From positions 26,681 to 90,680 of the forward strand of contig CAMZGD010000008.1 of the NCBI GenBank assembly GCA_947306365.1: a stretch of DNA of 64,000 nucleotides, written 5' to 3'. This DNA comes from an uncultured Bacteroidales bacterium. Lineage in GTDB: Bacteria; Bacteroidota; Bacteroidia; Bacteroidales; UBA932. Of the stretch, positions 45,687-54,766 are shown piece by piece. The stretch's first letter is position 1. Every line of letters starts with the position of its first letter. The notes beneath the pieces were generated by a model, which was not told where the DNA came from, searched no databases, and was given only the letters and a program-made list of their open reading frames with translations. Position numbers and translations under genes: made by a program.

Positions 45687-46622
45687 ATGCAACATCTCGG
45701 AGAGATACTATCGCTGGCCGTAGCCGTCTCGTGGACGGTGACGGCCTTGTATGCCGACAAGGCCAGCCGTCGCATCGGTTCCCTTACCACCAATGTGATC
45801 CGGCTAGTCTTGGCGTCTCTCTTTCTGGCCATCATCTTGTGGGTACTTATCGGCCGTCCTTACCCTGTTTATGCCGATGGCAAAGCCTGGGCCTGGCTGG
45901 CAGCATCAGCACTTGTGGGTTATGTTTTCGGAGACTGGTGCCTGTTCAACAGCTACCTCTGCATCGGTGCGCGATTCGGGCAATTGTTTATGACGCTGGC
46001 TCCTCCGATGGCCGCCATCGCCGGATGGGCCATCCTGGGCGAGATGCTATCTTGGAAGTCCATTGTCGCAATGGCTGTCACGCTCTGCGGCATCGCCATA
46101 TCCATCCTGAGCCGGGAAGAAGGGCGACAAGTACACCTGACCCTACCGCTCAAGGGTATCCTGCTTGGACTGGGCGCCGGCCTGGGACAAGGCGTAGGCC
46201 TGGTGCTCAGCAAAGTGGGAATGGAGCATTATGCGGCAGCCATCCCTTCCGACGCGCCGGCCAGCATTGGAACGATGCTGCCTTTCGCCTCGACAATGAT
46301 CCGCGCCGTCGTGGGAGGTGCAGGATTTCTTCTCCTGATGGCCCTTCAAAAGAAGACCGCCGAACTGAAAGCCGCCGCCCACGACCGGAAAGGCCTTCGC
46401 TATGCACTCATTTTAACGCTTTTCGGGCCGGTCATCGGCGTGTCCCTTTCATTGATGTCCGTCCAGTACACTTCGGCCGGCATCGCCTCGACGCTGATGG
46501 CGCTGACCCCCGTCTTCATCCTCTTCCCCTACGTCTTCATCTACCACCAGCGCATCAAACCCCGCGAAATCTTCGGCGTCATCGTCAGCATGACCGGCGT
46601 CGCCCTGTTCTACCTGCTGTAA
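45687..46622 (+). CDS. EamA/DMT-family membrane transporter
   Basis: 311 aa with ten predicted TM helices in two EamA repeats (about 1-140 and 150-311); typical blocks are AVSWTVTALYADKAS, GDWCLFNSYLCIGARFGQLFMTLAPPMAA split by the helix ends, and STLMALTPVFILFPYVFIY. DMT members export amino acids, nucleosides or other metabolites; the substrate is unknown. ATG at 45687 chosen because upstream residues are not membrane-like. Codon use is somewhat less GC-rich than in the dcw block. Confidence 0.9.
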   Translation: MQHLGEILSLAVAVSWTVTALYADKASRRIGSLTTNVIRLVLASLFLAIILWVLIGRPYPVYADGKAWAWLAASALVGYVFGDWCLFNSYLCIGARFGQLFMTLAPPMAAIAGWAILGEMLSWKSIVAMAVTLCGIAISILSREEGRQVHLTLPLKGILLGLGAGLGQGVGLVLSKVGMEHYAAAIPSDAPASIGTMLPFASTMIRAVVGGAGFLLLMALQKKTAELKAAAHDRKGLRYALILTLFGPVIGVSLSLMSVQYTSAGIASTLMALTPVFILFPYVFIYHQRIKPREIFGVIVSMTGVALFYLL

Positions 46623-46674
46623 CCTCCGCATCTCCCACGGCTTGAACTCTCCTTAAGCCGGTCTACACCGCCTC

Positions 46675-46825
46675 CTTCCTTCATCTCATTTGTTAGCCGC
46701 GAGCGGAATGATTCATCCATCTCATCCCTTTCGCGTCCGGAGTTCCTGAGATTCCCGGCAAAACCGGCCGCGAAAGGCATCAAGTGGCGCAGCCATCCCT
46801 TTCGCGTCCTGGGGAGCAACGCAAC
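46675..46825 (+). repeat. REP-like repeat block, copy 1 (left of RAYT gene)
   Basis: About 150 bp nearly identical to 47991-48141 in the same orientation: over the best 122 bases (46693-46814) I count 8 mismatches and no gaps. Inside are a small hairpin CCGC-GA-GCGG (46697-46706) and three copies of a 9-mer in alternating orientation: CCTTTCGCG (46727-46735), CGCGAAAGG (46769-46777), CCTTTCGCG again (ending 46806). These are REP-like foldable units. The 373-base gap 46623-46995 otherwise holds only a weak hairpin (46638-46660) and the RAYT promoter. Confidence 0.85.
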
Positions 46826-46905
46826 AATCGGATGGTATCAACGGCGGCCCGGTCCTCTCACAAAACAATTCTATCGCAAAAGAAGGGTAGTGCCCATCTT
46901 TTACG

Positions 46906-46913
46906 TATCTTCG
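46906..46913 (+). promoter_or_regulatory. Putative -7 element of the RAYT gene
   Basis: TATCTTCG, one base off TAnnTTTG, 82 bases before the ATG. The same variant occurs upstream of the SprT-like gene and similarly before tRNA-Ala. Confidence 0.35.
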
Positions 46914-46995
46914 CATCCAGCATTTCGGCTGTGGCGGATGAACGCGGCGGACGAAACGTGCGAAAGATTTGTGCAACCCAAGAAAACGAAATGCT

Positions 46996-47934
46996 ATGCG
47001 AAAGACCTTTCACATCTCTTTATCCTCTCCCGATGAAGTCCTTTTTCGATGCGAGGCCGACCTGATCCGGGGCTTCAATGGCCTGGCCCTCGCTTCGCTC
47101 GAGACAGATTCCCGGCTGTTGGCCGACGGCTTTCCAACCACCCACTTTCACAGTTTGCTTCAATCCGACAGTCCGACCGAAGTCATGGCCCGCTCCCGCT
47201 ATGCATACAGCAGATACTTCAATGCAAAATACAAGCGTCGTGGTCGTCTGGCAGAAAAACGATGCTTTATCCTTGAAGTCGACGGCTTCTATCACACGCT
47301 GGCCGCATTGAACTATGTGAATCGGCAAGGACTGCATCACGGCATATCTCCTACCCCGTTCGGCTATCGGCATTGCTCTGCCAACGCCTATTTCTCCATG
47401 CAACTGGGCAAGCCGGCGCCAAATACACTGATGCCCGAATCCCAACGCTACAAGTACATCCCCAAAGGAATCCATCTCCCTGCTAAGTATCGGATGGACA
47501 CATCCGGCTTACTACTACGAGAAGACATTCTTGACGTCGCACAGGTAGAATCCTTCTATGTCACGCCCCGGAATTTCCTGTACCAGATGAATAAGATCGG
47601 AGATGAAGTATCGTTGAAAAACCAAAAGGATGAACCGTCAACCTCTCCGCTCATCACTTTGGAACTGATTGAAAAAGGCGTCCAGAATCTGGATCTCGAA
47701 CAACTCCTGCGCAATGAAAACGGGAAGCATGATCCCGTCTGGATTTCCGATTTAGAACTATGCCATCTCATTGACGACAAATGTCTTCCCAAGTATTTCA
47801 ACATCGAAAGCATTTATGAAGCGTCCCAATCCCAACGAGCAGCCCTTTATGATCTTATCTGGAAGAACCTTTGGAAGACACATCGGAAAAGGACGACAGA
47901 TGTACAACTCAAGCGATGTCTTTGCTTGAAGTGA
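46996..47934 (+). CDS. REP-associated tyrosine transposase-like protein (RAYT, Y1/HUH family)
   Basis: 312 aa. The HUH metal motif is H50-F-H52 in FPTTHFHSLLQS, and the likely catalytic tyrosine is Y107 in LNYVNRQGLHHG, a spacing close to E. coli TnpA-REP (H62/H64, Y115). Between them lies YSRYFNAKYKRRGRLAEKR, the typical RAYT helix. The C-terminal 180 residues are a lineage-specific extension. HUH RAYT proteins nick single-stranded REP hairpins. It is framed by two direct REP-like repeat blocks, the layout expected of a self-associated RAYT/REP unit. Its lower GC than the core genes suggests acquisition. Confidence 0.85.
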   Translation: MRKTFHISLSSPDEVLFRCEADLIRGFNGLALASLETDSRLLADGFPTTHFHSLLQSDSPTEVMARSRYAYSRYFNAKYKRRGRLAEKRCFILEVDGFYHTLAALNYVNRQGLHHGISPTPFGYRHCSANAYFSMQLGKPAPNTLMPESQRYKYIPKGIHLPAKYRMDTSGLLLREDILDVAQVESFYVTPRNFLYQMNKIGDEVSLKNQKDEPSTSPLITLELIEKGVQNLDLEQLLRNENGKHDPVWISDLELCHLIDDKCLPKYFNIESIYEASQSQRAALYDLIWKNLWKTHRKRTTDVQLKRCLCLK

Positions 47935-47990
47935 TGCCGCCTGCCGCCCTTTCTTCCTCCTATTCCCTGGCTGCGGGCGCACCCGTCACT

Positions 47991-48141
47991 CTTCATTCAT
48001 CCCATTCCTTAGCCGCGAGCGGAATGATTCATCCATCTCATCCCTTTCGCGTCCAGCGTTCCGGAGATTCCCTGCAAAACCGGCCGCGAAAGGTATCAAG
48101 TAGCGCCGCCATCCCTTTCGCGTCCAGGGGAACGGCGCAGC
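47991..48141 (+). repeat. REP-like repeat block, copy 2 (right of RAYT gene)
   Basis: Second copy of the block at 46675-46825, 1316 bases downstream and in direct orientation. Same internal order: hairpin CCGC-GA-GCGG, then CCTTTCGCG, CGCGAAAGG, CCTTTCGCG. The differences from copy 1 fall mostly in the loop, while the palindromic 9-mers are conserved. Lies in the 243-base gap between RAYT and the SprT-like gene; nothing else is seen there. Confidence 0.85.
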
Positions 48142-48177
48142 GGCGCCAGGCAGTTCTAACAGTGGAAGCGGCGGCGC

Positions 48178-48840
48178 TCAGGATAGGCACAGCCGTTCAG
48201 ACTCGTTGAAATGCGTTGTGAAATCCGGGTCTGAGGGAAAGAATACATTCAGGGCCGCAGATTTCGGAAAGCGGCCGAACCAGGGATCGACGGTCAGATA
48301 GCAATCGATGGCCAGGACCAGTCCGCTGTTCATCATTCCCCGACAGTAGGCTTTCACCCTCCTTGCATCGCCCGGCAGCACTTTAACACCCGTACGTCCA
48401 TCCTTGAGCCGCACGAGGGCGACCGTTCGCCAGACAGGCGCCGCATCCGCCTCCTGCACGGGTTGCAGGGCGGCCGCACGGTGGGAAACGGTGACGTGAC
48501 GGCCGAAAAGCGCATTGATCTCCTTCATCCGCGCCCGGAACAGACGGCCGTGGGCCGACGTGTCCTTCTGCTGGTTCACCAGGATTTCGTAGTGGATCAT
48601 CTCGTGCAGGAGAATGTCTTCCAGCTCGTTTTCGGGCAGGTCGAAGCGCGAGCTGATGCGGATGGAGAAGCCGTAGAATTCCGTGCGGCCGAATAGATGC
48701 TTCCTTTTCTTATAGGTGCACGCCCCCAGGCTGCGCACCGCCCTGCCCAACCGGATGGGCACCGGCGGCAGCGCGCCGCCGAAGCAAAGCGCATTGAACG
48801 TTTCGAAACGTTCCTCCAGAAAAGGCATTGTCGCGATCAT
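48178..48840 (-). CDS. SprT-like zinc metalloprotease domain protein
   Basis: 220 aa. SprT-like domain with the HExxH zinc motif in EDILLHEMIHYEI and a distal His in SAHGRLFRARM; the second half has no recognisable motif. SprT/Spartan-like proteins act on DNA-protein crosslinks in eukaryotes, while the bacterial role is unclear. The frame runs to a GTG at 48867, but this overlaps the -7 element, so ATG 48840 is taken. Confidence 0.82.
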   Translation of the reverse strand: MIATMPFLEERFETFNALCFGGALPPVPIRLGRAVRSLGACTYKKRKHLFGRTEFYGFSIRISSRFDLPENELEDILLHEMIHYEILVNQQKDTSAHGRLFRARMKEINALFGRHVTVSHRAAALQPVQEADAAPVWRTVALVRLKDGRTGVKVLPGDARRVKAYCRGMMNSGLVLAIDCYLTVDPWFGRFPKSAALNVFFPSDPDFTTHFNESERLCLS

Positions 48841-48866
48841 CGCTCCCCGGTCGTCTGATTTCTTCA

Positions 48867-48918
48867 CGAAGATACGAAATTCCGGCTTAGCATATCTCCG
48901 TGAAAAGGCGTATCTTTA
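48867..48918. promoter_or_regulatory. Divergent -7 elements for SprT-like and GH20-like genes
   Basis: Minus-strand TATCTTCG (48867-48874) lies 26 bases before the SprT-like ATG at 48840; plus-strand TATCTTTA (48911-48918) lies 20 bases before the GH20-like ATG at 48939. Each deviates from TAnnTTTG by one base. Confidence 0.4.
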
Positions 48919-48938
48919 CATTCGAGATGATCCAATCC

Positions 48939-50105
48939 ATGAAACACATGACTTTCCTGTTGGCCGTCCTGACGGCCCTCCTTCTCCTGCCGGCCTCCGG
49001 GCGCGCCACCGCCCCGGATGAAACGGCTGCCGGCAATCTGTCTCCCGCATCGTTGCCCGTACGGGGCCTGGCGATCGAGGCGCCGAAGCCGGCCGGGCTG
49101 GACGCTTTCCTGCATTTCATTGAAGACGACCTGGCGCCTGCCGGTTTCAATCTGCTTATCCTGCGCGTGGACTGGAACTACGCCTATGAATGCCATCCCG
49201 AACTCCGCGATCCCGATCCGCTGAGCCGGAACGATGTAAAGCGCATCGTAGCCCTTTGCCGGCGGTCCGGCATCCGGCTGGTACCCCAGATCAACCTGTT
49301 GGGTCACCAGTCGTGGGCCACGCAGACCCACGCCCTGCTGCGGGCGTATCCCCAATTCGACGAGACACCGTCCGTCAAGACGGAAAACTATACGTCCTGG
49401 CCCAATGCAGACGGCCTGTACTGCAAGAGTTACTGCCCGCTCCACCCTGAAGTCCACGACGTGGTCTTCCCGCTGGTCGACGAACTCTGCGACGCCTTTG
49501 AAGCGGATGCGTTCCACGCCGGGATGGACGAGGTTTTCTACATCGGCATGGACGAATGTCCCCGGTGCCACGGACGCGACAAGGCGGAACTGTTCGCCGG
49601 CGAAGTAACCTGCATCCACGACCACCTGGCCGAAAAAGGCCGCCAGCTGATGATCTGGGGCGACCGCCTGCTTGACGGCCGTACCACCGGCCTGGGCGAA
49701 TGGGAAGCCAGCTACAACGACACCTGGCGGGCTGTCGACCTGATTCCCAAGGATGTCTTCATCTGTGACTGGCACTACGAGCGGGCCGACCTGACCGGGA
49801 TCTACTTTGCCACGAAGGGATTCCCTGTCGCGGAGTGCGGCTACCGGAACCCCGCGGTCTGCCGGCAGCAGATCCGTGACATGGTACGCTTCCGGCAGCA
49901 GACGACCCCTGAAACGGCCGCCCTGCTGCAAGGTTACATCCACACCATCTGGTCGGGCGCGGATTCCTTCCTGCGCCGCTACAACGCAATGAAAGCCGGC
50001 CAGGACCCCACAGATTCCGGCAGACGTCCGTATGATGCGGATCGAGACGACGTCCGGGCCCTGATGGAAGTGATGGCCGCTTTCACGGAAAGGGATACCG
50101 ATTGA
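48939..50105 (+). CDS. Exported GH20-like glycoside hydrolase
   Basis: 388 aa with a signal peptide (hydrophobic LLAVLTALLLLPASG, cleavage near ATA). The rest is a TIM barrel resembling the catalytic domain of GH20 hexosaminidases: LVPQINLLGHQSW, then the acidic pair in FHAGMDEVFYIGMDE, and LMIWGDRLL. The N-terminal GH20b domain is missing, and several Cys (CKSYCP, CPRCHG) are unusual. A hexosaminidase is likely but the exact substrate is not shown. ATG 48939 gives the best signal peptide; ATG 48927 is an alternative. Confidence 0.75.
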   Translation: MKHMTFLLAVLTALLLLPASGRATAPDETAAGNLSPASLPVRGLAIEAPKPAGLDAFLHFIEDDLAPAGFNLLILRVDWNYAYECHPELRDPDPLSRNDVKRIVALCRRSGIRLVPQINLLGHQSWATQTHALLRAYPQFDETPSVKTENYTSWPNADGLYCKSYCPLHPEVHDVVFPLVDELCDAFEADAFHAGMDEVFYIGMDECPRCHGRDKAELFAGEVTCIHDHLAEKGRQLMIWGDRLLDGRTTGLGEWEASYNDTWRAVDLIPKDVFICDWHYERADLTGIYFATKGFPVAECGYRNPAVCRQQIRDMVRFRQQTTPETAALLQGYIHTIWSGADSFLRRYNAMKAGQDPTDSGRRPYDADRDDVRALMEVMAAFTERDTD

Positions 50106-50118
50106 TATCCCTTTCTCT

Positions 50119-52161
50119 TTACCAGATGGTTGCGCGTTCCTCGGGAGCGATATACATCCTGCTTCCTGCCGGGATGTCGAACGCTTCGTAGAAGTGCGGC
50201 ATCGAGCCGAGGGCACGGTTCACGCGGGCTTCGGCAGGGGCGTGCACATCGGTCTTCAATCTCATTTCGAAGGCCTTGTCGCGGATGTTGGTGCGCCAGA
50301 TGGTGCCGTAGCTGATGAAGAAACGCTGTGCGGGGGTAAAACCGTCTATGCGCTTGTCGGATTTCGCTTCGTCCGTCAGCTGGAAGGCATCCCAGGCCAC
50401 ATTGAGGCCGCCGAGGTCGGCGATGTTCTCACCCAGGGTCAGCTCGCCGTTGATGTGCTGTCCCCTCAATTCAAACGCATTGAACAGCTTCACGAGTTGC
50501 CGGGTCCGTTCTGTGAACTTGGCATCGTCTTCTTCGGTCCACCAGTTGCTGAGGTTGCCCTTCTCGTCAAACAAGCGGCCCGTATCGTCGAAGCCGTGCG
50601 TCATCTCGTGGCTGATCACGGTGCCGATGGCTCCGTAATTGACGGCGTCGTCAGCATCCATATTGAAGAAAGGCGGCTGAAGGATGGCGGCCGGGAACAC
50701 GATCTCATTCAGTTCGGCGTTGTAGTACGCGTTGACATCCTGCGGGTTCATCCGCCATTCTCCCTTGTCGACGGGCTTGCCGATCTTGGCCATGTCCCGT
50801 TCCTTGCCGAAACGCTCGGCGCGGCGTACGTTCTGGAAATAGGATTCGGGCGTTACTTCATATTTACTGTAGTCCAACCACTTGTCGGGATAGCCGATCT
50901 TCACGTTGTAGCAGTCGAGCTTGTGGAGGGCCCTGGCCCGGGTCTCGTCGCTCATCCAGTCGACGTTCTTGATACGCTCCCGCAATGCCAGCCGCAGGTT
51001 GCCGACGAGTTCCAGCATGCGCGCTTTTGCCTCGGCGGGGAAATACTTCTCCACATAGAGCTGGCCGAGGGCTTCGCCTAAGTAATCCGAGGTCTTGTCC
51101 AGTATGCGGCGCCAGCGGGGGTTCTGTTCTTCTACATCATAGAGGTATTTTTTGTAGAAGTTGAAGTCTTCGGCAACGAGGTCATCGCTCAGCAGCGGGG
51201 CACTGTCGGTGATGACGGCCCACCGCAGGTAGTCCTTGATGGTACCGAAGTCGGTGTCCCGAATGATGCCGTCGAGGGCGATGAAGAAGTCGGGAGCGGC
51301 CACGTTCAGGCTGTCGAAGGCCGGTGCGCCCACCGCATTGAAGTAATTGTCCCAGCAGAAGACTGGCGTGGAGGCCTGTAACTCCTGACGGCTCTTCAAA
51401 TGATAGAGGTTGTTGGGGTCGAGGCATTCCTGGATGGGCAGGGAGTTCTTGGCGAGTTCCGTCTCGAAGGCGAGGACACGCCGGGCCTTCTCCACCGCGA
51501 GATCGGCATCGGTGCCGGTAAGCCGGAACATGTTGGCGATGTGTTCGACATACTTGTCGCGCATTTCCCGGGTCTCTTCAATCAGGTACAAATCGCGGTC
51601 AGGCAGTCCGAGTTCGGGCTGGAACACCAGCATGATGACCCTGTCGGCATTTTTCCAATCGGTGTAGCTGCCCGCCTGGAAGAAAGGCCAGCCGAAGCCT
51701 TCATAGTGGAGCAGGCCGATCAGCCCGGGGAGCTGCGACTTGTCCTCCATCCGGTCGATCTTCTCGAAATAGGGCAACAACTCGCAGTAACCGCGTGCGT
51801 TGATGGCTACGGTGTCCATGCCCGCATTGTAGAAGTCGCGGATCTTCTGGGCGATGCTTCCCTGCGCTGCACGCTTGTCACGGGAGACCTCGTCGAGGAT
51901 CTCCTTGACCTGATAATCTTTGCGTTCGTCAACCTCATAGAAGGCGCCGTAGGAAGAATACGCTTCGGGAATCGGAGTGTTTTTCAGCCAGTTGTTGTTG
52001 CAGTAACGGAAGAAGTCGTCCGCGGGATTGACGGAGGTGTCCATATTGCCCAGCTCGATGGCCGGATATACCACTTTGCCCGTCTGTCCGACGGCCTTCT
52101 GTCCGCAGCCCGCCGCCATAATGCACAGCATCAGCAAGGTAATTAAATGGGTGTTTTTCAT
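50119..52161 (-). CDS. M13 family (PepO/neprilysin-like) zinc endopeptidase lipoprotein
   Basis: 680 aa. Lipobox IMAAGC (Cys19) indicates a lipid anchor. The N-terminal M13 domain opens with NMDTSVNPADDFFRYCNNNWL; zinc motif VISHEMTHGFDDTGRLFDE with HExxH, third ligand in LGENIADLGGLNVAWDAF and C-terminal NSPV-like region replaced by DVHAPAEARVNRALGSMP. Degrades oligopeptides in the periplasm or at the surface. It starts 41 bases after the outer-membrane barrel gene with no promoter visible in the gap, so it is probably in that operon and under the same operator. Confidence 0.93.
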   Translation of the reverse strand: MKNTHLITLLMLCIMAAGCGQKAVGQTGKVVYPAIELGNMDTSVNPADDFFRYCNNNWLKNTPIPEAYSSYGAFYEVDERKDYQVKEILDEVSRDKRAAQGSIAQKIRDFYNAGMDTVAINARGYCELLPYFEKIDRMEDKSQLPGLIGLLHYEGFGWPFFQAGSYTDWKNADRVIMLVFQPELGLPDRDLYLIEETREMRDKYVEHIANMFRLTGTDADLAVEKARRVLAFETELAKNSLPIQECLDPNNLYHLKSRQELQASTPVFCWDNYFNAVGAPAFDSLNVAAPDFFIALDGIIRDTDFGTIKDYLRWAVITDSAPLLSDDLVAEDFNFYKKYLYDVEEQNPRWRRILDKTSDYLGEALGQLYVEKYFPAEAKARMLELVGNLRLALRERIKNVDWMSDETRARALHKLDCYNVKIGYPDKWLDYSKYEVTPESYFQNVRRAERFGKERDMAKIGKPVDKGEWRMNPQDVNAYYNAELNEIVFPAAILQPPFFNMDADDAVNYGAIGTVISHEMTHGFDDTGRLFDEKGNLSNWWTEEDDAKFTERTRQLVKLFNAFELRGQHINGELTLGENIADLGGLNVAWDAFQLTDEAKSDKRIDGFTPAQRFFISYGTIWRTNIRDKAFEMRLKTDVHAPAEARVNRALGSMPHFYEAFDIPAGSRMYIAPEERATIW

Positions 52162-52202
52162 TTTGATCGGTTTTTATGGATTGAACAATGATTGCGATTT
52201 TT

Positions 52203-54560
52203 TTACATCCGGTTCTTAGTGTCGCTGCCGGCACCCGTACCGCGATACTTGCTCTTGGCGGTGTTGAATTTGTAACGGAGCGTAAATTTCACCCGCTGGG
52301 TGTCCATAAGGTTGGTCTGCCGGACAATATAGTGGCCGAAGTCGGTGGAAATATCATTGTGGGCAAGACCGGCCAGGTCGGAACCTTCCAGGCGCAGCAC
52401 CAGGGACCCGTCCTTGAGGAAGGTTTTCTGCACGGCGGCGGTAAGGTTGAAATAGACGTTGGTGAGGTAGATATTCTCCGTATAGCCCCGGCTGTATACT
52501 TCTCCGCCCAGTTCCAGCTGCCAGCCGCCCTTGAGGCTCAACGTATTGAACAGCTGGGCCACGTACAGGGGATTGTCGTTGAAAGAGGTCTTCCTGAAAC
52601 CGGAAGGCTGGCTGGCGTCGGGCGCATCGATCGTGAGCCACTGCGGCTGGGCCACGAAGGTATAGTTCAGCGTGAGCGGGCCGAACGTGGGCGTAAGGTT
52701 CACGAAGGCGGTCAGCTGGCGGAACGGCTCATCCAGGTTCCGGGGCTGTACCAGCAGCACGCCCTCATCGTTATACGGGAAGGACCAGGTAACGATGGCG
52801 TCGTTCACGCGACTGTACTCGACTCCCAGGGTGATGAAATTCCACAGGGCCGTCAGGCTCATGTCGTGCATGGTCTGCGGCTGCAGCGCGGCGTTTCCGC
52901 TCTGCCACAGATAGCGGCTGTTGTAACGGATGGCGCTGGAAAGCAGGGAAAAGCCCGGGCGGAGTGTCTTGGCGCTGTAGTTCAGGAGTACCTGTACGGG
53001 GCCGAAAGCATTCGCATAGGACACGGTCGGAAACCAGTTGCCATAGGAACGGGTGATGTCGTTCTGCGGGGCCAGGGCATCCTTGTAGCTGTAGAGGACG
53101 TGTTCGTAACGCACGCCCGCACTGACCTGACCCACTTTCGGCAGATAGAGGCCGTAGGATGCAAATCCGGCGATATTGTCCTCCTGCACGCTGGCCGACG
53201 AGGCCGGCACCGGAATGCCGGTGAGGGTGTAATTGTCCGAGCGGCGGGAGAATGACTCCTCCGTGCCCACCTGCAGCTGGCCCGCCCAGATTGGATACGA
53301 GAGCACCAGCTTGGTAGCATACAGGCGGTTCCGGCTGTCGGCAGTCGTGCTCACCTTGGCATTTTGCGTATTCTCGGCGGTCTCGTCTGAAAGCGAGAGC
53401 GCGCTGCTGGCATTGGTATAATAATCGGCATTGAAGTCGATATTCAGCTTATCGGCCACCGTACCGTTGTAGTAGAGGTTGGTGCCCACGTTGTAGGGGG
53501 CAAAGTCGCCGAAGAAGTCCTCCGTACGCGTGACGATCTTGTCAACCGGCACACCGTCACGGGACACCTTGTCGGTGATGACGCTCAGGTCGGAGAGGCT
53601 GAGCTGGCGACCCCATTCCACTTTGCCGCCCACGGAGTGGTTATCGGCGATCTGCCAGTTGATACCGGCATTGCCGCCCAGGTTGCGGAGCATTCCGGAG
53701 GCATCGATGGAAGCCTGGTCGAGGATTACGGGCGAGCCGGTGGATTCCTTTTCGGCATCGCTGATCTGGGCGTAGTGGTTCTTGTTGTAGTTGATGCCGG
53801 CAAAGACATCCACGCCGCCGGTGCGGTAATTCAGGTTGAGGTTGGCGGCCGGGTCATTGAAATCGACCCGACGCAGCGACTGCGCATCCGACGCCGTGAG
53901 ATTGAAGCCGAATCCGTCGCCCTGGCGCTTGATGGTGCGGATGCGCACGACGGCGCGCACGGTGGCGTCGTACTGCGCACCGGGGTTGGTGATTACCTCG
54001 ACGCTTTGGATTTCATTGCTCTGCAGGCGTTCCAGCTCACCGGCGTCCGTCACTTTCCGTCCATTGATATATACAAGGGGTGTACCTCTGCCGATGACCT
54101 CCAGCCCGTCCTTGCCTTTGATCAGCCCGGGTGTCTTGGCCAGCACGTCATTGGCCGTACCCACATCTTCCAGCACCGAGCCGCGCACATTGGTCTGCAG
54201 GCCTTCGCCGGTGAGTTTGGTCTTGGGCATCACGGCCGATACGACAGCCCCTTCCAGCATCGCGGCATCTTCTTCCAGCGTGATGACAAGGCCGTCGACC
54301 GGTGCGAGATACCGTGTCTGATAGCCCAGCATCACAACCATCATGATGCCGTCGTTCTCTTTGGAGACAATATTGAAAGTGCCGTCCTCTTGGGTAACGG
54401 CACCGCACACGACGGTGGAGTCAGCCTTCGAAAGCAACGCCACATTGGCGTAGGCTACCGGTTCTCCCCTGCCGTCAACGACCTTGCCGCGCCAATCTCC
54501 CTTGGCGACGGCAGGAAACGCGGTCAATACAATAATAAAAAAGGTAAGGAATCGTTTCAT
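52203..54560 (-). CDS. Outer-membrane beta-barrel protein (TonB-receptor-like, OMP_b-brl_3 type)
   Basis: 785 aa. Signal peptide (MKRFLTFFIIVLTAFPAVA), a carboxypeptidase-regulatory-like beta-sandwich (WRGKVVDGRGEPVAYANVAL, about 20-105), a plug domain (DVLAKTPGLI, VYINGRKV, SVEVITNPGAQYDA) and a long C-terminal barrel ending in an aromatic-rich strand region. No neighbouring SusD. The ligand is unknown; homologues in Bacteroidota sit in envelope-stress or peptide-related loci. ATG at 54560; the longer frame upstream only runs through the promoter and operator. Confidence 0.9.
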   Translation of the reverse strand: MKRFLTFFIIVLTAFPAVAKGDWRGKVVDGRGEPVAYANVALLSKADSTVVCGAVTQEDGTFNIVSKENDGIMMVVMLGYQTRYLAPVDGLVITLEEDAAMLEGAVVSAVMPKTKLTGEGLQTNVRGSVLEDVGTANDVLAKTPGLIKGKDGLEVIGRGTPLVYINGRKVTDAGELERLQSNEIQSVEVITNPGAQYDATVRAVVRIRTIKRQGDGFGFNLTASDAQSLRRVDFNDPAANLNLNYRTGGVDVFAGINYNKNHYAQISDAEKESTGSPVILDQASIDASGMLRNLGGNAGINWQIADNHSVGGKVEWGRQLSLSDLSVITDKVSRDGVPVDKIVTRTEDFFGDFAPYNVGTNLYYNGTVADKLNIDFNADYYTNASSALSLSDETAENTQNAKVSTTADSRNRLYATKLVLSYPIWAGQLQVGTEESFSRRSDNYTLTGIPVPASSASVQEDNIAGFASYGLYLPKVGQVSAGVRYEHVLYSYKDALAPQNDITRSYGNWFPTVSYANAFGPVQVLLNYSAKTLRPGFSLLSSAIRYNSRYLWQSGNAALQPQTMHDMSLTALWNFITLGVEYSRVNDAIVTWSFPYNDEGVLLVQPRNLDEPFRQLTAFVNLTPTFGPLTLNYTFVAQPQWLTIDAPDASQPSGFRKTSFNDNPLYVAQLFNTLSLKGGWQLELGGEVYSRGYTENIYLTNVYFNLTAAVQKTFLKDGSLVLRLEGSDLAGLAHNDISTDFGHYIVRQTNLMDTQRVKFTLRYKFNTAKSKYRGTGAGSDTKNRM

Positions 54561-54596
54561 GGTTGTAATAATTATTTGTTTTCTGTCATTATTTTC

Positions 54597-54651
54597 GTGT
54601 ACTAGTACAATAGTACACTGCAAAGGTATAAACAAAAAACAATTCTGCAAA
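54597..54651 (-). promoter_or_regulatory. Promoter and 22-bp operator of the outer-membrane barrel/M13 operon
   Basis: On the minus strand: TTTG (54648-54651), exactly 19 bases, TACCTTTG (54621-54628), then at the expected start of transcription the palindrome GTGTACTA-TTGTAC-TAGTACAC (54597-54618) with perfect 8-bp arms. 36 bases to the ATG. The same promoter-operator is repeated in the opposite direction at 54767-54821. A bound repressor would cover the transcription start. Confidence 0.85.
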
Positions 54652-54766
54652 TTTTTTATTAAAATTTTTAAAAATTTTTCTTTGGGCTTGTACCGTAATT
54701 ATAAATATAGGTATCGAGACAGCCCGACATTCATTTCAACTTTTTCTGCATTTTTTAAAAAAAATA

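Noticed and set aside
45571..46622. Genomic island integrated at tRNA-Ala
   Set aside because: No integrase gene and no repeat of the tRNA 3' end found by eye downstream in the window; kept only as a possibility under findings.
46675..48141. CRISPR array
   Set aside because: Only two large blocks, with alternating orientation of inner units and no regular spacers; no cas genes.
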